Shown here one piece after another: positions 16,556 through 25,083 of a DNA stretch of 64,000 nt (position 1 is its first letter; every line of letters starts with the position of its first letter). The notes below the pieces were generated by a model that saw only the letters and a list, made by a program, of their open reading frames with translations, was not told the DNA's origin and ran no database searches. The stretch covers positions 2,911,369 through 2,975,368 of the forward strand of contig NZ_CP100445.1 of NCBI RefSeq assembly GCF_024227435.1, written 5' to 3'. The stretch is from Natrinema caseinilyticum. Its GTDB lineage: Archaea; Halobacteriota; Halobacteria; Halobacteriales; Natrialbaceae. A program made the translations under genes and the position numbers.

Positions 16556-17188
16556 ATGCCAGGGCCCGTCTTCCTCGAGGGAGAGCGATTGTAACTTCGA
16601 ACAGTTCGATCAGCGGACTACGAATGTATCGTTCGCACTCTCAACGATCCGGCGGTTCGACACGGCGGCTACGAGGGGTATCGAACACCCGTCTCGGCGG
16701 AGGACGTCACGGCTAAACTGGAAGCCGACGACCGTCATCTGTTTCTCGCTTGTCGAAAGGGCACACCGATCGGGAGTGCGTCGCTCAAAGACATCGACCT
16801 GGAGGGTCGCAAGGCGGAGCCGGGGTACTGGATCGCCCCCGACGAACAGGGCAACGCATACGCGACGGAAGCGGCGGATCTCTGTCTCACGCACGCCTTC
16901 GACGAACTGGGTCTGCACGAGGTCTGGGCACGAACAGTCGGCGATAACGACGCCTCGAATCGAGTACTCGAGAAACTCGGATTCCAGCGTGAAGGCGTCA
17001 TCGGCGAACACTGGTACGGGTTCGGTCGCGACGTCGACGAGCACCGTTTCGGCCTCCTCGAATCCGAACGACAGGAATTTTCTGGTGCGCAGGATCGCCA
17101 CGATCACCCCCTGGCGGTCGGCTCTGAGCAGTCAGTGAGCGTTCGCCACCGTCGACGCACGGATTCGGTACTCCTGTCTCGGCCGTAA
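16556..17188 (+). pseudogene. GNAT N-acetyltransferase interrupted by an early stop
   Basis: From ATG 16556 the frame reads MPGPVFLEGERL, then TAA at 16592-16594, then continues LRTVRSADYECIVRTLNDPA to a stop at 17186. The part after TAA is a complete RimJ/RimL-like GNAT domain (APDEQGNAYATEAADLCLTH, ARTVGDNDASNRVLEKLGFQ, GEHWYGFGRDVDEHRFGLL). No in-frame ATG or GTG lies soon after the TAA that would preserve the first strand. The C-terminus also runs about 40 residues past the usual end of the family, as if the normal stop was lost. Both point to decay. Alternatives are a sequencing error or stop readthrough. Confidence 0.8.
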
Positions 17189-17238
17189 TCGAGTGACCGG
17201 GGTCGATACTGGAACGTCTGCTGCCACGAGTCGACCGG

Positions 17239-17709
17239 TCAGTCGGTAACGTCCGGGAAGCAGTTGAACTCGATGGTGACGGAGTCGACAGTTTCGCCAG
17301 CCGTGTTCACCGCGACGACCCGATACCGACCGTGAAACGGTCGGTGGCCGAGTGATTGCTCGTACAGGAGCTGTCCCTCGTTCACGCCTGCTTTGTTCGC
17401 CATCAGTCCGGCGTCCTCCGCCGAAACTGGAATCGTGTACGCCAGTGCGTCTGCCGCGTCGTACACTTCCAGGCTGTCGATATCGTTTTCTCGGACGTCG
17501 TCGACGGACAGTGGAACCGCGAGCCTCACGTCGCCGTCTTCGACCGTCCCGCGAGCGCCGTTGTCGAGAGCGTCCCCGTCGCCGTGAGCAAAGGCGCTCG
17601 TGTGACAATCGACCGTGTCGGAACCACCCGTTGCCGAGCCGCCACAGCCAGCCATTCCAGCGACGGCCACGCTGCCGACGGTGGCCAGCAATCCTCGTCT
17701 GGACGACAT
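17239..17709 (-). CDS. Predicted Tat lipoprotein of unknown function
   Basis: 156 residues. The start MSSRRGLLATVGSVAVAGMA has a twin-arginine motif and is followed by a lipobox-like MAGCGG (Cys about residue 22), so the protein is probably lipid-anchored outside the membrane. The mature domain has SVDDVRENDIDSLEVYDAAD and HGRYRVVAVNTAGETVDSVT, a beta-rich Ig-like pattern with two Cys (VDCH and FNCF) that could pair. No family was recognised. It stands alone. Confidence 0.78.
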   Translation of the reverse strand: MSSRRGLLATVGSVAVAGMAGCGGSATGGSDTVDCHTSAFAHGDGDALDNGARGTVEDGDVRLAVPLSVDDVRENDIDSLEVYDAADALAYTIPVSAEDAGLMANKAGVNEGQLLYEQSLGHRPFHGRYRVVAVNTAGETVDSVTIEFNCFPDVTD

Positions 17710-18010
17710 ACAATTAATTTCTGATCTGACAGGAAATGCGTTTCGGTTCCGGTGAACTACCCCGCCCTACTCGCTCGGCTTCGCCTCGCTCCGTGAGGAC
17801 GGGGGCTCGGCACCCTCACCGCCACCGCTAACTCGGCGTACTCGATTCGCGTAGCGACTCCGGCGAGAGACACGCTCGCTACGCAGCAGGCACACCGCTA
17901 CGCATCGTCGTTCTCGGGGCGCATTCGTCGACCACCCCTCGGCAACGGTGAAAGCGGCGAGGGATATCCCCATGAGCAGAATTTAAGCCGTTCGTCCGGT
18001 GATACCGGCT
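17710..18010. other. Intergenic region with an IS200/IS605-like hairpin
   Basis: The 301-base gap contains GTGAACTACCCCGCCCT at 17752-17768 and the near-complement AGGACGGGG at 17796-17804: a stem of nine with one mismatch around a GC-rich loop. This pattern often marks the ends of haloarchaeal IS200/IS605 (TnpB) elements or their relics (recollection, not searched). No tnpA or tnpB reading frame is present. Confidence 0.4.
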
Positions 18011-19288
18011 ATGGCGTTTCGTCGAGTTCGCGACGCGGTCGCGTCCGTCTCGAGGCAGACGGCGCTGGTCGTCGGGCTGATCAGCGGATCGCAGTTCGCG
18101 AACCACGCGTTTCTCGTCCTCCTTCCACCTATCCTCCCGCTTCTCTCTTCGGACCTCGACGTCTCCATCGCGATGTTGGGGGTGGCTCTCGGCGCACAGG
18201 CGCTGGTCAACACCGCGTTCCAACTTCCGTTCGGATACCTGGGTGACCACTACGATCGGACGATCGCACTCGGTCTCTCCTCAGTGTTGGGCGCGGTCGG
18301 CGCCATCGTCACGGCGCTCGCGACGAGTTTTCCCGAACTCCTCGTCGGTCAGGTCGTCCTCGGTATCGGCGTCGCCGGTCATCACCCCGCCCACTATCCG
18401 CTGTTGTCCGACGCGACGACGGAGGACACGCGCGGTCGCGCGTTCGCCGTATACAATTTCGGCGGCAGCCTCGGGTTCGCGACGCCGCCGGTCTTCATCA
18501 CGGCAGTCATTTCGGTGCCGGGATTGACGTGGCGTCACGCCATCGGCGTGCTGGGCCTGGTCGGCCTGGCGTACGCGGTAGTCATCACGGCCGTCTTCGC
18601 CTGGCGCGTCGACGACGAAATCTCCGCGCCGAACGTCGAACCGTCCGCGGCCGAGGACCCACTGACCGATCGTATCCGTTCAGAACTTCGGACGCTCGTC
18701 TCCGAACCGGGTATCCTCGCAGTGGCGCTCCTCGCCCTGTTCGCGTCGACCGCCAACTGGGGGGTAACCTCGTACGCCGTCGTGTTCCTGACGGACGTCT
18801 ACGGCCTGTCGCTGGGGCTCGCGAACCTGACGTTGACGGGACTGTTCGTCGTAGGAGCGGGCGCAATCCTCGTCGGCGGGTACCTCACGGACCGGTTCGG
18901 CGGCGGCCGGGTCCTCGTCGTCAGCTTCCTCGGCTTTTCGGCGCTGGTCAGTCTCATCGCAGCACGCCTCGTCTCCGCACCCGTCGCAGTCGGGTTGTTC
19001 CTCGTGCTGGGCGCCGTGCGAAGCGTGGCCGGTCCCGCTCGAGACGAACTGACCGAACGGCTCGCCGCCCGAGGGGCGGTCGCGAAGAGCTTCGCCATCG
19101 TTACCATCGGCATCATGCTGGGGAGCGCGATCGCGCCACCGGCATTCGGCTACATCATCCAGTGGATCGGCGTCGAGGCGGCGTTCGTCGCCGTGGCCGG
19201 CGTCGGCCTCGCGTCGACCGTCATCACGCTGTTCGTCGTCGCCGAATTCGCCGACGCTCGAGGGGGAACGTCGGCGCCCGGGGACTGA
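18011..19288 (+). CDS. MFS transporter
   Basis: 425 residues from ATG 18011; a GTG at 17999 would add four. Twelve hydrophobic segments are visible. The MFS A-motif region appears as FGYLGDHYDRTIAL between segments 2 and 3 and is repeated as GGYLTDRFGGGRVLV in the second half. A central loop (about residues 195-230) separates the halves. HHPAHYPLLSDAT after segment 4 resembles haloarchaeal MFS proteins of the fosmidomycin-resistance/YfcJ-like type. It is probably a proton- or sodium-coupled exporter or importer of a small molecule. Substrate unknown; no partner genes. Confidence 0.92.
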   Translation: MAFRRVRDAVASVSRQTALVVGLISGSQFANHAFLVLLPPILPLLSSDLDVSIAMLGVALGAQALVNTAFQLPFGYLGDHYDRTIALGLSSVLGAVGAIVTALATSFPELLVGQVVLGIGVAGHHPAHYPLLSDATTEDTRGRAFAVYNFGGSLGFATPPVFITAVISVPGLTWRHAIGVLGLVGLAYAVVITAVFAWRVDDEISAPNVEPSAAEDPLTDRIRSELRTLVSEPGILAVALLALFASTANWGVTSYAVVFLTDVYGLSLGLANLTLTGLFVVGAGAILVGGYLTDRFGGGRVLVVSFLGFSALVSLIAARLVSAPVAVGLFLVLGAVRSVAGPARDELTERLAARGAVAKSFAIVTIGIMLGSAIAPPAFGYIIQWIGVEAAFVAVAGVGLASTVITLFVVAEFADARGGTSAPGD

Positions 19289-19542
19289 TCGAGACGCTCG
19301 GGGGAGAATCTCGACTACCGAATCGATGGATGCGGGCGTCCAAACGAGGACCGAAGGGAAAATCCGGCAGGGCGAATCGGTGATATGGCCGAGACGAACG
19401 ACGGTCACGGGAGGGTCTGAGCCCCGTCGACGCGCTCTCGGAGCCGTCTCGCGACGTGTCTGAGCTTCCGTACCGGGAGCGGGTCGTGCTCGTACACGGT
19501 CCCCGAGATAACAACCACGAGTAAGACGGGGCCTCGGTTCAA

Positions 19543-20196
19543 CTACTCGCTCGTCGCCCGCACCGCGAGTGAAGCCGTCGCGATATCCCGCTCTGAGGCA
19601 CCAAGAAATCCCTTCGTGAAGCCCGCTCCGAACGTCGCGTCGACGAGACCATCGCCTGCCTCGGGCGGTTCGTCACGGTCCACGACAGTGGCGAAGCGAA
19701 ACGTACGGGAGTCCCCCGTTGCGGCATCAAATGTCAGGTGCCATCGGTACCGCCCCGTCGATCGGTCGGTACCGATATAGAGGTTCGAGTCGCCGTCGCC
19801 GTTGCCGTCGTCGGCGGGGACGACGTCTCCGGGGTGGGAGACGATCGATCCCGTGCGCCAGGCGTGTTCGACCGTCAGCGAGGTCGTCTTCCACCCACTC
19901 CCCGCGTGGAAGTTCGACCCCGGGACGAGTCGATATCCGGTGACGAGAGCGTACCGACCGGCCGGTTCGAGATCGAGAACCGACGCGTGCTGTCGGACGG
20001 TTCCGTACGTCTCGCTTCCCGCCGTCGTCGTGTCCGTGGCCACGACGGGTCTGTTCCACTCCCGCGCCGGGAGTACCGGCTCCTCGGCGGACGTGGCTGG
20101 TGGCGCAGAGTGCCGGTCGGCGACCCCGCCCGCGACCCCGAGGACGCCACCGATTCCGGCGCCGGCGGCCAGTCCGAGAAGCGCACGTCGGTGCAT
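19543..20196 (-). CDS. Exported protein of unknown function
   Basis: 217 residues. MHRRALLGLAAGAGIGGVLG is a twin-arginine-like signal (RR then a glycine-rich hydrophobic core). The mature part has LDLEPAGRYALVTGYRLVPG, SLTVEHAWRTGS, NLYIGTDRSTGRYRWHLTFD and FRFATVVDRDEPPEAGDGLV, consistent with a secreted beta-sandwich protein. No family was recognised. It stands alone on the minus strand between the MFS and Lrp genes. Confidence 0.72.
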   Translation of the reverse strand: MHRRALLGLAAGAGIGGVLGVAGGVADRHSAPPATSAEEPVLPAREWNRPVVATDTTTAGSETYGTVRQHASVLDLEPAGRYALVTGYRLVPGSNFHAGSGWKTTSLTVEHAWRTGSIVSHPGDVVPADDGNGDGDSNLYIGTDRSTGRYRWHLTFDAATGDSRTFRFATVVDRDEPPEAGDGLVDATFGAGFTKGFLGASERDIATASLAVRATSE

Positions 20197-20378
20197 CGTC
20201 TCGAGGGAATGTCTCAGAGATAGAATACCTTCTGGTCGGTCGTTCCAACATCCTCTCCGCCGGTAGCTCGGAAGGTGCGACGCGCTCGATCCGGCGTTTC
20301 ACTGAGCGGTCGATTCATGGCGAGCGACAGCGACGACTCGTCGTCGATGTTCCTCGAGTGTCCGACTGTGAGTGAATT

Positions 20379-20406
20379 CCACGACTTCAGTCGTGGGAAG
20401 ATGTCA
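20379..20406 (-). other. IS200/IS605-like terminal hairpin supplying the stop of the Lrp gene
   Basis: On the minus strand the sequence runs TGACATCTTCCC and then the perfect 8-bp hairpin CCACGACT-GA-AGTCGTGG (20379-20396). The first three bases are the stop codon of the Lrp gene (20406-20404). The same layout, TGACATCCTCCC plus hairpin, ends the HTH gene at 23791-23818. It may double as a transcription terminator. The IS origin is inferred from the recurring CATCCTCCC-hairpin pattern. Confidence 0.6.
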
Positions 20407-20817
20407 CCCGAGTTCCTCGTCCAGAATCAACCGCGTCTTCGTGCTCACGACCTCGTCCTGGTCGCGGGCTTTCGTGATGAGATCGTTGACCCCGCGCGTG
20501 TCCGCGGCGTCGACGACGAGGACGATGTCCTGTTCGCCCGAGACCATCCAGACGAAGTCGACCTCCTCCCACTCGGCCATCCGCTCCGAGACCGCCTTGG
20601 TGTCGACGTCGACCGCGACGCCGATCTCGAGCATCGCCTGGACGTTGCCCGTCCGGGTCGATATGGTAAAGCGTTCGATGACGTCGTCGTCCATCATGCG
20701 CTCGACGCGGTTGCGAACGGTCCCTTCGCTCGTCCCGACCACGCTTGCGATCTCGGTGTACGGCGTCCGGGCGTCCCGCCGGAGGACATCGAGGATCTGT
20801 CGGTCCAGGTCGTCCAT
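20404..20817 (-). CDS. Lrp/AsnC family transcriptional regulator
   Basis: 137 residues. The N-terminal HTH is MDDLDRQILDVLRRDARTPY, then TEIASVVGTSEGTVRNRVER. The C-terminal RAM/AsnC ligand domain covers about 60-135 (VQAMLEIGVAVDVDTKAVSE, FVWMVSGEQDIVLVVDAADT). It is divergent from carA with 102 bases between starts. A perfect palindrome sits in this gap, so it probably regulates carA, itself, or both, in response to an amino acid or arginine/pyrimidine status (inference). The C-terminus ends on a TGA shared with a hairpin element. Confidence 0.92.
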   Translation of the reverse strand: MDDLDRQILDVLRRDARTPYTEIASVVGTSEGTVRNRVERMMDDDVIERFTISTRTGNVQAMLEIGVAVDVDTKAVSERMAEWEEVDFVWMVSGEQDIVLVVDAADTRGVNDLITKARDQDEVVSTKTRLILDEELG

Positions 20818-20853
20818 GGAGATGTGTCCCTACGTGTGACGTGCACTTACCGA

Positions 20854-20868
20854 TTACGAAAATCGTAA
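20854..20868. promoter_or_regulatory. Palindromic operator between lrp and carA
   Basis: TTACGA-AAA-TCGTAA is a perfect 6+6 inverted repeat, located 37 bases upstream of the Lrp start and 52 bases upstream of the carA start. A half-site-like TTCGTAA directly precedes the carA ATG. Size and AT-rich centre fit an Lrp/AsnC binding site. Binding is inferred. Confidence 0.6.
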
Positions 20869-20919
20869 CTGAGCTTCGAAGACAACACTTATGATGGTAC
20901 AAACGATACGTAGTTCGTA

Positions 20920-21999
20920 ATGACGGAAGCCTACGTCGCACTGGAAGGCGGCCACGTACTCGAGGGTCGTGGTCGTGCGTCTGGAACGGCTCGTGGGGAA
21001 CTCGTTTTCACAACAGCGTATACGGGCTACGAGGAAAGTCTCACGGATCCCTCCTACGAGGAGCAGATCCTGACCTTTTCGTACCCGCTGATCGGTAACT
21101 ACGGCGTCCGCGAGGAGCGATTCGAGGACGACCGCGTCCATCCGCGCGCCGTCCTCGCGAAGGAACTCACCGAGGACGTCGCCGAGTGGCTCGAGGGTGA
21201 GGGCGTTCCGGCCGTCGACCACCTCGACACTCGCGAGGTCGTCACTGACATCCGCGACGGCGGTGCGATGAAGTGCGGAATCGCCGTCGGCGAGGACGTC
21301 ACGGAGGAGGACGCGCTGGCAGAACTCGAACAGTGCGAGGCGATGAGCGATCACACCGACATCGGCGCGCAGGTCAGCGTCGACGAACCGACCGTCCACG
21401 GGGAAGACAACGACGGCGAGACGGTGGCCCTGATCGACTGCGGCGCGAAGGGCTCGATCGTCGACTCGCTGCTCGAGCGCGAGGCGACCGTTCACGTCCT
21501 GCCGTACGACGCGTCCGTCGCGGACGTCGAGGCCCTCGACCCGGACGTGCTGTTCATCTCGAACGGCCCCGGCGACCCGGTCAACTTCGAGGAAGCGATC
21601 GACCTCGTCGAGGCGTTCGTCGAGGACACGCCCGTCGCCGGCATCTGTCTCGGCCAGCAGATCGTCGCCGAGGCGCTCGGCGGCTCCACCGAGAAGATGA
21701 CGTTCGGCCACCGCGGCGTCAACCAGCCCGTCCTCGATCTCGAGTCCAAGCAGGTCGTCATGACCACTCAAAACCACGGCTACACCGTCGCCGACCCCGG
21801 TGACCACCTCGAGGTCACCCAGATCAACGTCAACGACGACACGCCCGAAGGGATCGACGGCATCGAATACGACGTTATCACCCGCCAGTATCACCCCGAA
21901 GCGAACCCCGGCCCCGAAGACACCCTCGACTTCTTCGACGACGTTCTCGCCATGGCTTCCGGCCGAGAAAACGCTCGAGCGGTCCCCGCCGACGACTGA
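20920..21999 (+). CDS. carA: Carbamoyl-phosphate synthase small (glutaminase) subunit
   Basis: 359 residues, full length. The N-terminal CPSase small-chain domain (about 1-150) includes FTTAYTGYEESLTDPSYEEQ and FSYPLIGNYG. The class I glutamine amidotransferase domain carries the nucleophile Cys243 in GICLGQQ, with His325 and Glu327 (QYHPEA) completing the triad. It hydrolyses glutamine and passes ammonia to CarB for carbamoyl phosphate, the precursor of arginine and pyrimidines. carB is not in the window. Divergent from an Lrp regulator with a palindrome between them. Confidence 0.97.
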   Translation: MTEAYVALEGGHVLEGRGRASGTARGELVFTTAYTGYEESLTDPSYEEQILTFSYPLIGNYGVREERFEDDRVHPRAVLAKELTEDVAEWLEGEGVPAVDHLDTREVVTDIRDGGAMKCGIAVGEDVTEEDALAELEQCEAMSDHTDIGAQVSVDEPTVHGEDNDGETVALIDCGAKGSIVDSLLEREATVHVLPYDASVADVEALDPDVLFISNGPGDPVNFEEAIDLVEAFVEDTPVAGICLGQQIVAEALGGSTEKMTFGHRGVNQPVLDLESKQVVMTTQNHGYTVADPGDHLEVTQINVNDDTPEGIDGIEYDVITRQYHPEANPGPEDTLDFFDDVLAMASGRENARAVPADD

Positions 22000-22196
22000 T
22001 CGTCAGCGGACGAGTGCGGAGTTCCGATTTTGTACGTCCGTCACCGACGACAGATTCCGTTCTTCTGCGCCCGCCGCCGATCGTTTCGCGCAACGCATCG
22101 TCGACCGCGGCCGTGAACGATATCGGTCTCGAGTGAATCTGCGACCGAAGTCGTTCACCGCAACAGATACGATTGTTGAGCTTATAGGGGAAACTG

Positions 22197-23138
22197 ATGG
22201 AACGAACTTCCGAGTTCGGGGTCGACATCGACACCGCCGAGAGCGTCGACGAATTGATCGGTGAAACGCCATTGGTGCGACTGGACGCCGTCGCCGACAA
22301 CTGCTTCGGGAAAATCGAGGCGGCGAATCCGTACTCGGTCAAAGACCGGATCGCACGAGCGATCGTCGACGCCGCCGAGCGAGACGGGGCGCTCGAATCC
22401 GGTGGGACCGTCGTGGAATCGACCAGCGGCAACACGGGAATCGGGTTGGCGGCCGTCTCCGCGGCACGGGGATACGACTGCGTGCTGACGATGCCGTCCT
22501 CGATGTCGATCGAACGGCGCCAACTCCTGGGGGCACTGGGTGCGGAACTGGAACTCACGCCCGCCGAGGACGGAATGACCGGTGCGAACGACCGCGCCGC
22601 GGAGATCGTCGCCGACCGCGAGGACGCGATCCTGGCTCGACAGTTCGAGAACGAGGCCAACCCGGCGGCCCACCGGGAGACGACGGGCCCGGAAATCTGG
22701 GCCGCCACCGACGGTGCGGTCGACGCGGTCGTCGCGGGCGTCGGAACTGGCGGGACGATCACCGGCGTTTCGGAGTACGTAAAGGAAGATCGGGGGAAGA
22801 CCGATTTCACGTCGGTGGCCGTCGAACCGGCCGAATCGCCGACCCTGTCGGAACGCAGCACGGACGGACACGACATTCAGGGGATCGGTCCCGGTTTCGT
22901 GCCCGACGTCCTCCGGACCGATCTCGTCGACGAGATCCGCTCCGTCGAGGCCGAAGCGGCCAAAGAAGCGGCCCGGAACCTGGGCCGCGACGAAGGGCTG
23001 TTGGTCGGCATCTCCGCGGGTGCGGCGCTCGCGGCCGCCGCCGAGTACGCGAGCGAACACCCGGACGAGTTGACCGTCGTCGTCCTGCCGGACACCGGCG
23101 AGCGCTACCTCTCGACCGACCTGTACGAACTCCAGTAG
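22197..23138 (+). CDS. cysK: Cysteine synthase (O-acetylserine sulfhydrylase family)
   Basis: 313-residue fold-type II PLP enzyme. Lys49 in NPYSVKDR should carry PLP, TSGNTG (76-81) binds the substrate carboxylate, and GVGTGGTITG binds the cofactor phosphate. The ending VVVLPDTGERYLST matches CysK. It makes cysteine from O-acetyl- or O-phospho-serine and sulphide. The lack of a C-terminal CBS region argues against cystathionine beta-synthase, although paralogues with other acceptors exist. No operon partner is evident; the following regulator gene is on the same strand. Confidence 0.93.
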   Translation: MERTSEFGVDIDTAESVDELIGETPLVRLDAVADNCFGKIEAANPYSVKDRIARAIVDAAERDGALESGGTVVESTSGNTGIGLAAVSAARGYDCVLTMPSSMSIERRQLLGALGAELELTPAEDGMTGANDRAAEIVADREDAILARQFENEANPAAHRETTGPEIWAATDGAVDAVVAGVGTGGTITGVSEYVKEDRGKTDFTSVAVEPAESPTLSERSTDGHDIQGIGPGFVPDVLRTDLVDEIRSVEAEAAKEAARNLGRDEGLLVGISAGAALAAAAEYASEHPDELTVVVLPDTGERYLSTDLYELQ

Positions 23139-23265
23139 CCGGAACCGCGTTCCGGCGTTCGGACGCGACGACGGTTCTCGATTGCTGGGAACGCGGGACA
23201 CCCGTTATATGCGCACAGCGGCTAGCACCGAGTACGTCCAGCGGCAGGACGACCACGAGCTACCG

Positions 23266-23793
23266 ATGACTGAAACGCGCCAGAAGATCCGAGCGCACGT
23301 CGGTTCGAACGCCGGCGTCCACTTCAACGAAATCGTCAGGCAATCCGACTTCGCACCGGGGCAGGTTCAGTACCACGTCCGGCGGTTACTCGAGGAGGAT
23401 CGGCTCGTCCGCGAGGAGTTCTACGGCCGGACCCACTACTACCCGCCGGAGTACGACGAGTGGGAGCGTGCCGCACTGGCGCTGTTCCGCCGGGAAACCG
23501 CCCGCGAGATCGTCGTCTATCTGATCGAACACGAGCAGGCCGCACCCGTCGACGTCGCGGACGCGCTCGGGATCGCTCGCAGCACGCTCGAGTACCACGT
23601 CGACCGGCTGGTCGACCACGATATCGTCGAGAAGCGCTACCGCGAGCGAAACCGGGTCGTCCTCGAACTCGCCACCCCCGAAGCGACGGGCAGACTCCTG
23701 ACGACGGTGACGCCGACCGTTCCCGACCGACTCGTCGATCGCTTTTCCCGACTCGTCGACGAGTTGCTCGCGGGCACGCCCGACTCCGCATGA
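23266..23793 (+). CDS. Tandem winged-helix transcriptional regulator
   Basis: 175 residues from ATG 23266 (MTETRQKIRAHVGSNAG). The longer frame starts at a TTG and has no family support, and a TATA-like TTATATG lies at about 23203. Two winged helices follow each other: residues about 1-65 (HFNEIVRQSDFAPGQVQYHV, then RRLLEEDRLVREEFYG) and about 75-150 (VDVADALGIARSTLEYHVDR, then LVDHDIVEKRYRERNRVVLE). This double arrangement is common in haloarchaeal regulators. The target is unknown. The stop codon TGA is the first three bases of a CATCCTCCC-hairpin element. Confidence 0.87.
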   Translation: MTETRQKIRAHVGSNAGVHFNEIVRQSDFAPGQVQYHVRRLLEEDRLVREEFYGRTHYYPPEYDEWERAALALFRRETAREIVVYLIEHEQAAPVDVADALGIARSTLEYHVDRLVDHDIVEKRYRERNRVVLELATPEATGRLLTTVTPTVPDRLVDRFSRLVDELLAGTPDSA

Positions 23794-23818
23794 CATCCTC
23801 CCCGCCGTGAACGGCGGG
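23791..23818 (+). other. IS200/IS605-like terminal hairpin supplying the stop of the wHTH gene
   Basis: TGACATCCTCC is followed by the hairpin CCCGCCGT-GA-ACGGCGGG (23801-23818). The TGA is the stop codon of the regulator gene. The same arrangement in the other orientation ends the Lrp gene at 20404. Two independent genes with the same stop-plus-hairpin join suggest insertion of related elements at coding ends. It could also act as a terminator. Confidence 0.6.
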
Positions 23819-23946
23819 ACTCTCTCGCCGTTCGAAGGAAGCCGACGTTCGGCGGTCTCCGGGCGCGGTTCGTCCGTCCCGCGACCGCGATCGATCCGTT
23901 CGCTCCGGCGCAGTTCGTCGGCCCGCGTGTGTCGGATCGCGTTCCG

Positions 23947-24966
23947 TCACTGCATGCCCGGAACGTTCTCGAGTTCGTTGTAGTGATCGTTAATCACGTT
24001 CAGCGTCGCGATCAGCGCGCCGAGGACGACGGGGCCGTAGAACAGTCCCATGATGCCGAACGCGTAGACGCCGCCGAGGACGCCGAGGATGATGACGGCG
24101 GGGTTGAGGTCGGCGTAGCGATCGACGAGGATCGGTCGCAGGTAGTCGTCCGAGAGGCCGACGACGACCGTGCTGTAGGCGAACAGCGCCACGGCGAGAA
24201 ACGGCTCGCCCGTCGTAACGAGGAAGATAACGGCCGGTCCCCAGACCAGGAACGAGCCGACCAGCGGGATCAACGAGAGGACGATCATAACGACCGTCCA
24301 GAACGCGGCGTTCGGCACGCCGGTCGCGACCAACCCCAGACCGGCAATGGTCCCCTGAATAATCGCGATCAGGACGTGACCTGCGAGGACGGCCCACATG
24401 ACCGCGTCCAGTTCCCGGTAGAAATCGTTCTGGGCCTCGTCCGGCAGCGGCGTCAGATCTCGAATCCAGGAAAGCAGTGCGCTCCCGTCTTTGAGCAGGT
24501 AGTAGAGCAGGAAGATCGCAACCCCGAGTCCGACCACGGTGTGGGTAAGCGCGCTGAACCAGGCGGTCGACTGTTCGAGGAGAATCCCGCCGACCCCCTG
24601 TGCTGACTCGGCGAGCGTGGCCGTCAGGTCGACGCTCACACCCGTTCGCGTCTCGATGAACCGTTCCAGTTCGGCGGTCTGGAGCGCGTCCGTGTCGGCG
24701 TTCTCGATGAGTCGTCGGGCGTCACTGGCGACCGCCGCGACGATGACGATCACCGGGACGACGACGCCGGCGATCGCGAGCAAGACGAGCGCGAGCGCGG
24801 CGATCGAAGGCGCAACCCGCCGCTCGAGGCGCTCCTGGACCGGATAGAGGACGTACGCGACGAGGATGGCACCGAGGACGTACTGACCGAACGGGAGGAC
24901 GAGCAGCAGCGAGAGATACGCGAAGATCCCGACGAGGACGAGGAGAAATCCCTTGCTGAGGTTCAC
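23947..24966 (-). CDS. AI-2E family transporter (UPF0118/TqsA-PerM family)
   Basis: 339 residues from GTG 24966. Hydrophobic segments cluster at about 7-50, 62-82, 150-180 and 210-320, giving the eight-helix layout of the family. A soluble periplasmic-side region (about 85-140) lies between segments 3 and 4. The conserved last third includes GVPNAAFWTVVMIVLSLIPL, then VGSFLVWGPAVIFL and LGVLGGVYAFGIMGLFYGPV. The family includes quorum-signal exporters and Na+/H+ antiporter-like members; the solute here is unknown. Convergent with the wHTH gene upstream. Confidence 0.92.
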   Translation of the reverse strand: MNLSKGFLLVLVGIFAYLSLLLVLPFGQYVLGAILVAYVLYPVQERLERRVAPSIAALALVLLAIAGVVVPVIVIVAAVASDARRLIENADTDALQTAELERFIETRTGVSVDLTATLAESAQGVGGILLEQSTAWFSALTHTVVGLGVAIFLLYYLLKDGSALLSWIRDLTPLPDEAQNDFYRELDAVMWAVLAGHVLIAIIQGTIAGLGLVATGVPNAAFWTVVMIVLSLIPLVGSFLVWGPAVIFLVTTGEPFLAVALFAYSTVVVGLSDDYLRPILVDRYADLNPAVIILGVLGGVYAFGIMGLFYGPVVLGALIATLNVINDHYNELENVPGMQ

Positions 24967-25083
24967 GCCGATAATTTTGGTGCTCGAGGGAATAAAACCA
25001 CTCCTCGAACCTATCTGTCGGTTGGATTGTCGTCAGAAGCCGTCACACGCCTTCAAGGGCCTGGTTAGTGAACTCCTACCCGA

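Noticed and set aside
20404-21999. An operon of lrp and carA
   Set aside because: The genes are divergent, so they share a regulatory gap but not a transcript.
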